DNA from: Sporosarcina aquimarina
GTDB taxonomy: Bacteria; Bacillota; Bacilli; Bacillales_A; Planococcaceae
Assembly (NCBI RefSeq): GCF_019748715.1
Contig: NZ_JACLBZ010000013.1
Location: 1-64,000, forward strand
Direction of reading: 5' to 3'
DNA: 64,000 bases
Part shown: positions 26,542 to 34,824 of the stretch, piece after piece
Numbering within the stretch: position 1 is the first letter of the stretch
How the letters are laid out: every line of letters begins with the position of its first letter
The notes under the pieces: generated by a model
Database searches by the model: none
What the model was told of the DNA's origin: nothing
Seen by the model: only the letters and a program-made list of their open reading frames with translations
Translations under genes and position numbers: made by a program

Positions 26542-27702
26542 TTGAATAATCAGCGCTGGCTCTCGATGAGTTTCTTTGCTTTTTTCTTTACATGGGGTGT
26601 TTTCTTGCCCTATTGGACTGGCTGGCTAACATCTGCGAAAGGGCTTTCCGTTACGCAAGCAAGTATTATTATGGGAGCAGGCATGATTGCACGCTCATTC
26701 TCGACCTTTTTTCTATTTCCATATGCCATGCGACACATGTCTCTTCTACGCGTAATACGTTGGACTACACTGCTTTCTTTTCTGATTGCACTAGCTTACT
26801 TACCTGAAAGTCCATTTTTCATTCTGTTTGGACTGACCGTCTTATTTAGTGCAGTTTATCCGGTCATTTTACCCGGCGTTGAAAGCGGAGCTTCTTTACT
26901 CATGCAATCAGAGCAAATCCATTATGGAAAAAGCCGCTCTTTCGGTTCGATTGGCTATACCGTCGCCCTTTTACTAATAGGTATTGTGACGGCTGTTTGG
27001 GATGAACACACCATCTTATACATGATGATTATCGGATTAGGCGCAGCCCTATGGTTCTTCTATCAAAACGCACCAGATGTCTTGCAGGCGCCGCCAACTT
27101 CTGCTTCGAACGAACAGAAAGGCCAATTACAAATTCTTTTTGCAAACAAACCTTTTCTCATTGTTCTATTCATCGCAATCTTATTGCAGGGAGCACACGC
27201 ATCCTACTATAATTACGGATTCATTTTTCTGAATGACTTAGGCATCAACGGATTTTATATTGGGGTGATCCTCAATATTGCTGTTCTGTTTGAAATTTTG
27301 TTTTTTAGCCAAGCAGATCGTCTGTTTTCGGAAACCAAAACCTCTACAATATTTTTGGTTGCAGCTATCGGCTCCACAGTGCGATGGTTCTTGATCTTCC
27401 TATTTCCTATGACAAGTGTATTCGTTGCTACACAAGTACTGCATTCTGTTTCATTCGGCTTGGCGCATTTTGGGTTCATTCAATATATATCAAAAAGCTT
27501 GCCTCACAATTTAATCGCCTCTGCACAAGGTGTTTATGCAGCAGTTGCCATGAGTCTCAGCGTTGCAATTTTGACATTTCCCGCAGGTTATCTGTATGAT
27601 CATACGCCTCGACTGGCATTCTTAAGCATGGCGGTCTGCTCTGTTGCCGCTTTCTTCTTAACTCTACGTTTCAAAGGAAGATTTATAGTCGAAAACAGCT
27701 AA
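26542..27702 (+). CDS. MFS transporter, nucleoside/sugar:H+ symporter-like
   Basis: 386 residues, about twelve membrane helices, resembling the MFS_1-like group (LacY/NupG/YwbF type) by the N-terminal GVFLPYWTGWL and the absence of the drug-antiporter motif C. Start is TTG 26542 with GCGAGGTAATAAAA; an in-frame ATG at 26491 is not preceded by a ribosome site. Substrate cannot be told. It stands alone and ends at its own terminator. Confidence 0.82.
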   Translation: MNNQRWLSMSFFAFFFTWGVFLPYWTGWLTSAKGLSVTQASIIMGAGMIARSFSTFFLFPYAMRHMSLLRVIRWTTLLSFLIALAYLPESPFFILFGLTVLFSAVYPVILPGVESGASLLMQSEQIHYGKSRSFGSIGYTVALLLIGIVTAVWDEHTILYMMIIGLGAALWFFYQNAPDVLQAPPTSASNEQKGQLQILFANKPFLIVLFIAILLQGAHASYYNYGFIFLNDLGINGFYIGVILNIAVLFEILFFSQADRLFSETKTSTIFLVAAIGSTVRWFLIFLFPMTSVFVATQVLHSVSFGLAHFGFIQYISKSLPHNLIASAQGVYAAVAMSLSVAILTFPAGYLYDHTPRLAFLSMAVCSVAAFFLTLRFKGRFIVENS

Positions 27703-27746
27703 GAGGAAAGGTCACTTCTTGAGAGCGCCTTTCCTCTTATTTTTAT
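27701..27746 (+). terminator. Rho-independent terminator of the MFS gene
   Basis: AAGAGGAAAGG, 16-base loop, CCTTTCCTCTT, then ATTTTTATT. The stem begins in the stop codon of the MFS gene. Confidence 0.8.
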
Positions 27747-27814
27747 TCAGCAGAAAACTTCCATCGCCTTTAGGAATTGAGATGAATGCGGTTTTATTTC
27801 TTGTTTAGCAGCTG

Positions 27815-28063
27815 TCATAACATCCATATATAGATCAGAGTTCCTATTGAGGCAACCGCGAAGAACATCGACATCCACAACATCCATTTGGACTCACGTG
27901 CTAATCCCTGGTTTTTATACATGACCGCGCGTGATGCATTGGTTAATGTAAACATGATCAGCATGGACAAGATAGCGAACTCTAAATTTAATCGGATAAT
28001 AAAATAAAGTGAGACGGCAGCAGAAGCCGCAATCGCCAAACCCATGATCCATTTCGATTTCAT
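27815..28063 (-). CDS. Small integral membrane protein, function unknown
   Basis: 82 residues from ATG 28063 (GGGAGAGTCGT upstream). Three hydrophobic segments: about 5-22, 28-45 and 62-80. No motif I can name. It follows yidC across a terminator, so it probably has its own promoter or depends on read-through. Confidence 0.7.
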   Translation of the reverse strand: MKSKWIMGLAIAASAAVSLYFIIRLNLEFAILSMLIMFTLTNASRAVMYKNQGLARESKWMLWMSMFFAVASIGTLIYIWML

Positions 28064-28091
28064 ACGACTCTCCCTTTCCACTTTCGGCATC

Positions 28092-28119
28092 AAAAAAAGC
28101 TGGTATACGCCAGCTTTTC
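28092..28119 (-). terminator. Rho-independent terminator of yidC
   Basis: On the minus strand AAAAGCTGG, a six-base loop, CCAGCTTTTTTT. It lies 8 nt after the yidC stop and between yidC and the small membrane protein. Confidence 0.85.
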
Positions 28120-28126
28120 ATGTACC

Positions 28127-28909
28127 CTATTTTTCTTCAGCGACTGGAGTATCGGTATGTTTATAATAAAACTTACGTCCTAGATACGTCTGGAATATTA
28201 GAAGCAATCCACCGACTGCCCAATATAACGGAAGTGCCGCCATGACAGTATAAGAAATGAACATAATCATGATGGGCGACATGTATATGAATAACTTCAT
28301 TTGTTTCTGCTGCTGCTCCGGCATCGTCCATAACGATACGCGTGCTTGTACAAAATACACTGCACCTGCAACAAGCATCATAATGATATCCGGTTCTCCA
28401 AGTTTAAACCATAAGAACTCATGATTTTTCACTTCAGGTGGTGCATAAAGTATTGCAAAGTATAAACCCATGATGATCGGCATCTGAATAATAAGCGGCA
28501 GACAACCCATATTCAATGGGTTCACTCCGTGTTTAGAGTATAAGCCCATCATTTCCTGCTGCAACTTCATTTGCTCTTCTTTATCATTTTTCTCTTTGGA
28601 CTCTTTCATGCGCTTCTGGATATCTTCCATTTCAGGTCGTAATGCATCCATTTTAACTTTCATATCTTGCTGAGATTTATAGTTCTTCAGCATTAACGGC
28701 ATTAAAATCAAACGGATTGCTACGGTTATAATGATAATCGCAATACCGTAATTCCCATCAAACATTTCACCAAGATAATGAAGCAGCCACTCCATCGGCC
28801 GGACAAATGTGCTGTAGAAAAGACCTGTTTTATTTTCTACTCCAGAACAACCGCTCAAAAACACAGCAGTAATAGCCAGTAAACTTACGAGCCCTATTCT
28901 TTTTTTCAA
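28127..28909 (-). CDS. yidC: YidC/Oxa1-type membrane protein insertase (lipoprotein)
   Basis: About 260 residues. Signal peptide with lipobox LSGC (Cys21), then five membrane helices of the 60KD_IMP domain; the groove arginine lies in ITVAIRLILMP, and the cytoplasmic coiled loop (about 85-120, rich in K, E and Q) is typical. It inserts and folds membrane proteins alone or with SecYEG. TTG 28909 with AGGTGA is preferred over GTG 28918. Only 57 nt separate it from the AraC-type gene upstream; a TATAAT at 28943-28948 may be its own promoter. No MifM-like sensor ORF is present. Confidence 0.93.
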   Translation of the reverse strand: MKKRIGLVSLLAITAVFLSGCSGVENKTGLFYSTFVRPMEWLLHYLGEMFDGNYGIAIIIITVAIRLILMPLMLKNYKSQQDMKVKMDALRPEMEDIQKRMKESKEKNDKEEQMKLQQEMMGLYSKHGVNPLNMGCLPLIIQMPIIMGLYFAILYAPPEVKNHEFLWFKLGEPDIIMMLVAGAVYFVQARVSLWTMPEQQQKQMKLFIYMSPIMIMFISYTVMAALPLYWAVGGLLLIFQTYLGRKFYYKHTDTPVAEEK

Positions 28910-28966
28910 TGATTTCACCTACGCTATCTCAAACTATAGAAAATTATACAGCAAACAGCGTAAGAT

Positions 28967-29749
28967 TTACAGCGAATCATCTTTTTTTATTGTAAATTGA
29001 AAGTAATTTCCGTCTAAATCTTTACGGAAACGCCGCGGGGTTACTCCCGTGTACTTTTTAAAAACACGGGTAAAATAACTTTGATTGCAAAAATGAAATC
29101 TTTCTGCGATTTCAGCAATCTTTTGGTCGGTAAAGCGTAAATAATACTGTACTTCTTCTATCTTACGAATCGTAATAAATTCCACTAATGTGACGGATGT
29201 GTACTCACGGAATATACGAGAAAGATGGCTCGTGCTTACACTAAATCGTTTGGCGATCTCTTCAACAACAAGTTGTTTCTCTACGTTTTCGTCGATGTAC
29301 TGAATTACCTCATTTACTGTTTCATGTAAGAGCGAAGGTTTTTCTTTTTCTTTCAGCACATAGCAAAAGAATTCGATTAACTCGTCTCCAATTTCTTTCG
29401 CATTATCCACCGTCAGGTTTTGTTCTATTAATTCAATACAAGTGCCACTGAATGTAAAAGCATTTTCTTCATTTAAAATAGCCCTCACTTGCAATTGTCG
29501 AGTTACAATCGCTGAGAGTACGATGAAATGATATTGAATGACTTTAATTGAAAACCCAGGGGTGTACAACGCTAAGATTTGTTGGATCTCTTTGAGTGTA
29601 TCGCGGGCCTTATCTCTTTCTAGAGCAAAAATCTGTTGTAGCAATTCCTCTTCTAGGCGAAAGAATGTTTTTGCTTCTTGGGTGCTGTTTTCTTTTTCCG
29701 CTGCATTGATTAATTCGAGACTTGAGGCTACTATTCTTTTGTTAGTCAT
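28967..29749 (-). CDS. AraC-family transcriptional regulator
   Basis: 260 residues. C-terminal AraC DNA-binding domain (about 155-250) with two helix-turn-helix units: EEIAKRFSVSTSHLSRIFRE and AEIAERFHFCNQSYFTRVFK, closing with GVTPRRFRK. The N-terminal 150 residues are mainly helical and show no cupin or receiver motif, so the signal is unknown. ATG 29749 follows GGAG; the longer ATG at 29767 lies inside the ribosome-site region. Confidence 0.85.
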   Translation of the reverse strand: MTNKRIVASSLELINAAEKENSTQEAKTFFRLEEELLQQIFALERDKARDTLKEIQQILALYTPGFSIKVIQYHFIVLSAIVTRQLQVRAILNEENAFTFSGTCIELIEQNLTVDNAKEIGDELIEFFCYVLKEKEKPSLLHETVNEVIQYIDENVEKQLVVEEIAKRFSVSTSHLSRIFREYTSVTLVEFITIRKIEEVQYYLRFTDQKIAEIAERFHFCNQSYFTRVFKKYTGVTPRRFRKDLDGNYFQFTIKKDDSL

Positions 29750-29871
29750 GAGTATCACTCCACTCATTCTCTCTATCTCAGATAGTTCATGACGAGATAT
29801 TATATGTAAATCATTTTACCTTATTCTCCAAATTTATCTACAGTTTCTAGATTTACTGATATATATAGATC

Positions 29872-29900
29872 AAAGCGCCCCTTCGAAAGGGACGCTTTTA
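29872..29900 (-). terminator. Rho-independent terminator of the sigma-B-type small gene
   Basis: On the minus strand AAAAGCGTCCCTTTCGAAGG(GG)CGCTTTG: stem of about ten pairs with tight TTCG-like loop. The following T tract is short. It lies 12 nt after the stop at 29913. Confidence 0.65.
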
Positions 29901-29912
29901 GCATGAATATGA

Positions 29913-30308
29913 TTAATTAGATTTGGTCTCTTTCGCTGCTTCATTCGTGGACTTGTCTTTGTTGTAGAGTGGCTCATTGTCTGAGGTGTTTTTATTCTTC
30001 TTGTAAAGGCCGTCTTTTTCCGAGGATTTCTTGTCTGGATCTTGAACTTCCTGGTTGTAATAGTGAACACTAGTTTGCGCACCTTCTGATACCATATTGT
30101 TGTCACCAAAGTCTTCTGGATCGGAATGTCCGACCTTTTCATCGGTCTGATCTACCAGCTTGTTGTTATTCATGAACGAATCCATTTTTTCCTTTAATGT
30201 ACCAACAGTCTCCATTGCTTTGTCACGATTTTCTTTTTTACTGAAATATGCATATGCACCTGCTGCTAAGGTTGCTAATAATAATCCATTCGATTTTTTA
30301 CCCGCCAT
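29913..30308 (-). CDS. Small membrane-anchored, hydrophilic stress protein (sigma-B target)
   Basis: 131 residues. A short hydrophobic N-terminal segment (LLLATLAAGAYAYF, about 8-21) followed by a highly charged, Lys/Asp/Asn-rich, probably unstructured tail. The pattern is YtxH-like, but I do not recognise a named family. ATG 30308 has GGAGG nine bases upstream. A sigma-B promoter (30363-30387) lies 55 nt before the start, so it should be induced by general stress. Confidence 0.75.
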   Translation of the reverse strand: MAGKKSNGLLLATLAAGAYAYFSKKENRDKAMETVGTLKEKMDSFMNNNKLVDQTDEKVGHSDPEDFGDNNMVSEGAQTSVHYYNQEVQDPDKKSSEKDGLYKKNKNTSDNEPLYNKDKSTNEAAKETKSN

Positions 30309-30362
30309 GTATACCATCCTCCGTCTTAATTAATTGTAGTGCTTGTCTACTTAATCCTTAAT

Positions 30363-30387
30363 ATACCCGAGCAACATATTTTCAAAC
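30363..30387 (-). promoter_or_regulatory. Sigma-B promoter of the 131-aa protein
   Basis: GTTTGA (30382-30387), 13 nt, GGGTAT (30363-30368) on the minus strand. Boxes and spacing equal those of the rsbV autoregulatory promoter in this window. Confidence 0.82.
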
Positions 30388-30650
30388 GTACCGCAGGACA
30401 GTTAGTTACTTAGCATTGAAATTTCTGCGACTGGTGGTTACCAACCGTTTCAATCGTGAATGCTAGACCCCGATGTCGACTGCACGATGTTTGGCTGCTA
30501 CAATCTCATTATATTAAAACTTCTACTTGAAAGGAACTCATGTGCGCTAACCAAGTTGCCAGAATAGTATATTTCATTTTCATGACATCGTAGTTTTGAG
30601 ACGACTAATTTGATATACTATATGGAAAGAATGACAGGAGTGAGACCACT

Positions 30651-31148
30651 ATGATCAGACAAATGACATTAGAAGATATTCGAGATGTTCAATATATCGC
30701 CCTCACTTCGTGGCGACATACGTTCCAAGATGATATTCCCAGTGAAGTTCTTGAGGAATTTATTAACCGCTCTTATTCCGAGTTAATGTTACGAAAACAA
30801 CTAGAAAAGACGACTATCTTAATCGCTACAGACCTGCAAGGGCTTCCTGTAGGATACTTAAGCCATACTCCGATCGACGAAGACGGGGAGTGTGAAGTGA
30901 CAGCTCTTCATGTACTCCCATCACATCTCGAGAGTGGCTATGAAGAATTATTACTCAATGCTGCGTTAGATTTGTTACATTCCGCACAGCGAATCGATGT
31001 ATATGTAGATGAACGTGCAAATGAACTACAACACTTCTACGTAGATCACGGGTTTCTTCACGTGGAGTCTTTCCCTGAGCTATTTGAAGGAATTCCTGTT
31101 GAGACTATCCACTATTCGTTGCCGGCTAGGCAGCCTGTCTATATGTAA
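30651..31148 (+). CDS. GNAT-family N-acetyltransferase
   Basis: 165 residues. GNAT fold: TLEDIRDVQYIALTSWRHTF at the N-terminus, the beta4 segment EVTALHVLPSHLESGYEELL with a degenerate acetyl-CoA loop, and the late DERANELQHFYVDHGFLHVE. The Q/RxxGxG/A loop is poorly kept (LESGYE), so activity is uncertain. ACAGGAGTGAGACCACT precedes the ATG. Single gene, with its own terminator. Confidence 0.82.
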   Translation: MIRQMTLEDIRDVQYIALTSWRHTFQDDIPSEVLEEFINRSYSELMLRKQLEKTTILIATDLQGLPVGYLSHTPIDEDGECEVTALHVLPSHLESGYEELLLNAALDLLHSAQRIDVYVDERANELQHFYVDHGFLHVESFPELFEGIPVETIHYSLPARQPVYM

Positions 31149-31180
31149 AAACCCTTTTCTTTAAAGAAAAGGGTTTTTTT
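31147..31180 (+). terminator. Rho-independent terminator of the GNAT gene
   Basis: AAAACCCTTTTC, TTTAAA turn, GAAAAGGGTTTTTTT directly at the stop codon. Strong stem with T run; it faces the convergent DUF4064 gene and probably works both ways. Confidence 0.88.
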
Positions 31181-31190
31181 ATGGGTTTCC

Positions 31191-31670
31191 TCAGCTCATC
31201 CAATTCGTCTGACTGGCTTCAGATGCATCGTGTGACAGCTCAGGTGCCAGTGGATCCTTTTTCGTGAAACAAAGGATTCCAGCAATATAGAGTAGAATCG
31301 ATGGCAGAGAAATGATACCGCCAAATAATCCCGCTATGATAAATAAAACTCCAGCCGCTTTCGGATTGGCATTGTTCCAAATCTTTACGGTCCCTATAAT
31401 GTTCAGCACGAGACTGATGAAAGCTGCAATGACCAGAATCCAAATGAATATAGAAAATGACTCAACGAATCCCATTAACATATCGACTTCAGAAGGTGTC
31501 AATGTTCCATCACTAGCCATACCTAGACGAATTTCCTCTTGTATTTCTGGTTGAGAAAACCCCATTTTCAAAAATACTCCCACTAACACAGATCCTGCCA
31601 ACCCAATAGTTGTCAAAATAGCCGCTATAATAGAAAGCACTCTTTCAGCCGTTCTGTTAATCATCTCCAC
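31191..31670 (-). CDS. DUF4064 membrane protein
   Basis: 159 residues with four membrane segments (about 10-35, 70-95, 105-125, 130-145) and the DUF4064 pattern. Function unknown. The start is GTG 31670 or the ATG two codons later; GAGG lies just before. A perfect ECF (sigma-W-type) promoter lies 36 nt upstream, which places it in the envelope-stress response with ydbST. Confidence 0.82.
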   Translation of the reverse strand: MEMINRTAERVLSIIAAILTTIGLAGSVLVGVFLKMGFSQPEIQEEIRLGMASDGTLTPSEVDMLMGFVESFSIFIWILVIAAFISLVLNIIGTVKIWNNANPKAAGVLFIIAGLFGGIISLPSILLYIAGILCFTKKDPLAPELSHDASEASQTNWMS

Positions 31671-31705
31671 ATCATCCTCTTCTTCAAGTTTACTTCCCTC
31701 CCATT

Positions 31706-31733
31706 TATACGCTAGGGAAATGAAAAAGTTTCA
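31706..31733 (-). promoter_or_regulatory. ECF (sigma-W-type) promoter of the DUF4064 gene
   Basis: TGAAAC (31728-31733), 16 nt beginning with TTTTT, CGTATA (31706-31711) on the minus strand. Same boxes and spacing as the ydbST promoter in this window. Confidence 0.85.
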
Positions 31734-31823
31734 AAAAAGCGATGTGGGTCATCTACTGAAAAGTTAAATGACATAGCAACATTTTTTACTCACTGTTAAT
31801 TTCATTCCAAGCGATTGCAAAAC

Positions 31824-32141
31824 TTAAGCCTTAACGTCGTTGTAGTCCTCACTACGGTCAAATGCATTCACTACGTAAGAACAAACCGCTTTCATCTTCA
31901 ATCCTTTGTCGCGTGCATTTACCGCTGCTTGGTCGAGTAGCTTTTTAGCGATACCTTGACCGCGTAATGAATCATCTACAAAGGTATGTGTCATTGTCAT
32001 GATGCCGTTTTCTTCTGTCCATTCGATCTCAGCTGTCACTTTACCATTGTCTTTATGCTGATAAGCGTATTTATGTCCGCCTAATTCCACAAGATCCAAA
32101 TCCAACTTTTCAGGCAAATTCATATCTTTATTTCCAGTCAT
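31824..32141 (-). CDS. YjdJ-type single-domain GNAT (GCN5-related N-acetyltransferase)
   Basis: 105 residues, the compact acetyltransferase family PF14542 (YjdJ/Yjdj type). The acetyl-CoA loop is RGQGIAKKL (about 60-68). Extended N-terminus with E and D. These small proteins are widespread and of unknown substrate. GGAG lies eight bases before ATG 32141. It stands between the DUF4064 gene and ypuA on the same strand. Confidence 0.88.
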   Translation of the reverse strand: MTGNKDMNLPEKLDLDLVELGGHKYAYQHKDNGKVTAEIEWTEENGIMTMTHTFVDDSLRGQGIAKKLLDQAAVNARDKGLKMKAVCSYVVNAFDRSEDYNDVKA

Positions 32142-32197
32142 GCAAATCTCTCCTTTGTAGTTTCATCTCATACTCTTTAACCTACCACTATTGTAAC

Positions 32198-33085
32198 TTA
32201 ACTAAACAATGATTTGAGCGAATCTGCCATATTTCTGAAGAACTCTTTTACTTTCTCCCAGAAACTCGGATCGATATCTCCCAGTTTGTCTTTGATTTTA
32301 GACGCCATGTCGGTTAGCTGTTCATTTAGCTTTGAAAAATCGATATCCAGCTTTGAAATTCGATCCATGAGATCAATCAATAACTGACGGTCAGCATCAC
32401 TTAATTGGATATTAAGCTTCTTCAGCTGTTCATTGACAATTTTCTCGACATCTTCTTTCGTTGCAGGCTTTTGCTCGGCAATTTGCTTTTTAATATCGGT
32501 CAGCAATTGAGCCACTTCATCTTTATCAACGCCTGCTTTTTCAGACAGCTTTGTCGCAAGATTCAATTCATCATTTGCTGTATCCGTACGTTCCGTGTCC
32601 AATACTTCCCCGGTCACTTCGTACGCCTTATAAATACCGACAAGCGCGGAATGGCCTGACACTTTTTTCGGAGACGCCACTTCAACGACTGCGTCCTCAA
32701 TACCTGCTGTTAGCATTGCGGTAGCATACATGTCGGCAGTCACTTGTGTGATGTTATCTGGCGTCACGATATTAATGACGAGACCTTCGCCTTCTTCCTG
32801 CCTAGTGATCTTCGCAGAAGAATACATACGCGCGTTGCGGTCTCCGCCTGGTATATATTTAATTAAGTCATTACCGTCTACCGTCAATTCCTCAACTTCA
32901 GCTTCCCCCGCCACATTCAAATCCTTTTTGACGCTAGCCTTTTCGCTTTCGGATAAATTTGCACCATAGACGACAATCGGCACACCTAATTTTTCATTGA
33001 TCACGTCATCTGCAAAAACAGCTGACGGCATGATGACGCCAACCATTAATATGATTGATAATAACAATGACAATCCTTTTTTCAT
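32198..33085 (-). CDS. ypuA: YpuA-like secreted DUF1002 protein
   Basis: 295 residues. Sec signal peptide (about 1-25, cut near VFA-DD), then DUF1002 (KLGVPIVVYGANLSE...) and a C-terminal region of charged amphipathic helices. B. subtilis YpuA is a sigma-M target linked to cell-envelope homeostasis. ATG 33085 follows GGAGGAGAAATTGT; the upstream in-frame ATG (33130) has no ribosome site. A candidate ECF promoter lies 31-59 nt upstream. Confidence 0.88.
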   Translation of the reverse strand: MKKGLSLLLSIILMVGVIMPSAVFADDVINEKLGVPIVVYGANLSESEKASVKKDLNVAGEAEVEELTVDGNDLIKYIPGGDRNARMYSSAKITRQEEGEGLVINIVTPDNITQVTADMYATAMLTAGIEDAVVEVASPKKVSGHSALVGIYKAYEVTGEVLDTERTDTANDELNLATKLSEKAGVDKDEVAQLLTDIKKQIAEQKPATKEDVEKIVNEQLKKLNIQLSDADRQLLIDLMDRISKLDIDFSKLNEQLTDMASKIKDKLGDIDPSFWEKVKEFFRNMADSLKSLFS

Positions 33086-33115
33086 ACAATTTCTCCTCCT
33101 TGTTCTATACATATA

Positions 33116-33144
33116 GATACGATGAGGCAATTCAAAAAGTTGCG
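33116..33144 (-). promoter_or_regulatory. Candidate ECF (sigma-M/W-type) promoter of ypuA
   Basis: CGCAAC (33139-33144), 17 nt starting TTTTT, CGTATC (33116-33121) on the minus strand. The AAC core, T-rich spacer start and CGTA agree with ECF promoters; the -35 box deviates from TGAAAC. It lies in the 65-nt gap behind cvfB. Confidence 0.6.
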
Positions 33145-33150
33145 TCTGTC

Positions 33151-34005
33151 TTAAGACTTCAATGTAGTCCAGCCGTCCTGTTGCACGACTCGTCCTTCTT
33201 TCATCAATTTTCCAAGCGCGCGTTTAAATGAACCTTTACTCATTTGGAACATCTCATCAATCTCATCAGGAGACGATTTATCGGTAAATGGCATCTTGCC
33301 GCCTGCCTCTTCCAAGTAGGACATAATTTGTTCGCTATCTGTTTGCAGGCGATCCTGCTTCCTCGGCAATAATGAACCATTCAAGGTCCCGTCATCGCGT
33401 ACCCCGATGATTCGAAGGTCCACTTCTTCACCTAATCGAGGTTCTTGCTGACGCTCTGTTTCATGAACGAAAATGCGGTACAAATCTTCCGTTAAGAAGA
33501 AAGATCCTACAGGCAGTAGACGATAGGCTCTCGCTTTTAGATTCTGATTGTATAAATCTTCATCAGCAATTGTAAAATGCTCCTGTACACGTTCCTCGGT
33601 AACTAAGCGACCAAATAAATTTCCACCCGGATCGGTACGTAATGTCATGTATAATTGATCGCCTGGTTGCGGCCAAAGCTTTTTTAACTGTGGAAAATCA
33701 GCACGGTTAACTAGTACTTCAAAAGATGAACCGATGTCCACGTAGGCGCCTTCTTCTCTTTCAAGTCGAATGACTTTTGCCCAGCCAAATGTATCGACTG
33801 TGACAGTCGGTAGCTGTGCAGTTGCCGTTAATTCACCTCTTCGGTTGATATAGAGAAAAACTTCTACTTGCATGCCTTCCTCTAAGTCCGGTGCTTCCGA
33901 AAGATTCAAATAAATTTCTTCCCCGTCTGCATCCAGCACCCATCGAGATCCTTCCTTTCGAAGGATTTCAAGTTTTGCAAGCGTGCCTGATTGTAATTGC
34001 GTCAT
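33151..34005 (-). CDS. cvfB: CvfB-like S1 RNA-binding virulence/stress regulator
   Basis: 284 residues: three S1-like domains (about 5-60, 65-130, 140-210) and a C-terminal winged helix (about 225-284) with SPDEIDEMFQMSKGSFKRALG. In Staphylococcus aureus CvfB binds RNA and affects virulence gene expression; the Bacillus homologue is YitL. AAAGGACGG precedes ATG 34005. It follows mntR by 15 nt, so the two may be cotranscribed. Confidence 0.9.
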   Translation of the reverse strand: MTQLQSGTLAKLEILRKEGSRWVLDADGEEIYLNLSEAPDLEEGMQVEVFLYINRRGELTATAQLPTVTVDTFGWAKVIRLEREEGAYVDIGSSFEVLVNRADFPQLKKLWPQPGDQLYMTLRTDPGGNLFGRLVTEERVQEHFTIADEDLYNQNLKARAYRLLPVGSFFLTEDLYRIFVHETERQQEPRLGEEVDLRIIGVRDDGTLNGSLLPRKQDRLQTDSEQIMSYLEEAGGKMPFTDKSSPDEIDEMFQMSKGSFKRALGKLMKEGRVVQQDGWTTLKS

Positions 34006-34020
34006 GAATGACCGTCCTTT

Positions 34021-34428
34021 CTAAAGTGCTCTTCTTTTTAATTTTTTTATAAACTCAGGATCTTGTTCCAATGTCTCCACTAAATCCGTGATGCGATCCA
34101 TTGCATTCCAGCTGAGATGATGTTCAATTCCTTCGACATCCCCGTAGATGTTCTCTTCTTCCACCCCGATGATTCGAAGGAACTGTTCGAGTAGTTCATG
34201 ACGACGCACAAGCTTTTTCCCAAAACGCAATCCTCGCTCAGTCAGGGCAAGACCACGATACCGTTCATAATGCACATACCCTTCCCGATCTAGTCGCTGC
34301 GCCATTTTCGTCACAGACGATGGAAGCACGGAAAGCGCCTCTGCCACATCTGACACACGCGCTTCCCCCCTTGCCTCCAATTGTAAATAAATTTGTTCAA
34401 TGTAATCTTCCATACTTGGTGTAGCCAA
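34021..34428 (-). CDS. mntR: MntR, manganese-responsive repressor
   Basis: 135 residues, DtxR family. All metal ligands of B. subtilis MntR are present: Asp8, Glu11, His77, Glu99, Glu102 and His103. With Asp8 (not Met) the site is manganese-type. It represses mntH/mntABCD-like uptake genes when Mn is plentiful. TTG 34428 follows GGAGGCGATGTC. No Mn transporter gene is in this window. Confidence 0.95.
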   Translation of the reverse strand: MATPSMEDYIEQIYLQLEARGEARVSDVAEALSVLPSSVTKMAQRLDREGYVHYERYRGLALTERGLRFGKKLVRRHELLEQFLRIIGVEEENIYGDVEGIEHHLSWNAMDRITDLVETLEQDPEFIKKLKRRAL

Positions 34429-34573
34429 GACATCGCCTCCTAGTTTAAATGCAAAGACACTTTAACTTCATGCCTCCAGCGGATGTCACAGATTTTTAAG
34501 GGAGCTTTTCGAGTGAGCTCAATAAATTTCTGAACACAATTATGCCTCGGCGCAATTGATATTCGTCTTAGAA

Positions 34574-34598
34574 GTTTAGGAATTAGTGGGTTGGGTAA
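34574..34598 (+). promoter_or_regulatory. Sigma-B promoter of the lmo0937-type gene
   Basis: GTTTAG (34574-34579), 13 nt, GGGTAA (34593-34598), 35 nt before the ATG. Same geometry as the two other sigma-B promoters. Confidence 0.82.
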
Positions 34599-34633
34599 AT
34601 TAACTACACAACAAAGAAAAGAGGTGATGTAAA

Positions 34634-34789
34634 ATGGCTCGTTTACTATGGCTTGTTATTGTAGTCTTAATAGCATTATGGGTAATCGGATTAGTTGCAA
34701 AGATCGGCGGCGGATTTATTCACCTTCTTCTTGTAGTGGCAGGAATCATCTTCATTCTTCAGTTACTCACCGGAAGACGATCGGTATAG
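34634..34789 (+). CDS. lmo0937-family small membrane protein
   Basis: 51 residues, two hydrophobic helices (about 4-22 and 28-45) joined by KIGGG, ending TGRRSV. This is the pattern of the lmo0937 family of tiny membrane proteins; in Listeria, lmo0937 is a stress-responsive gene. GAGGTGATGTAAA precedes ATG 34634. A sigma-B promoter lies directly upstream. Molecular function unknown; the next gene is convergent. Confidence 0.85.
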   Translation: MARLLWLVIVVLIALWVIGLVAKIGGGFIHLLLVVAGIIFILQLLTGRRSV

Positions 34790-34824
34790 TGAATAGTAAA
34801 TCTCAATTAATGCTCGCTCTGCGT

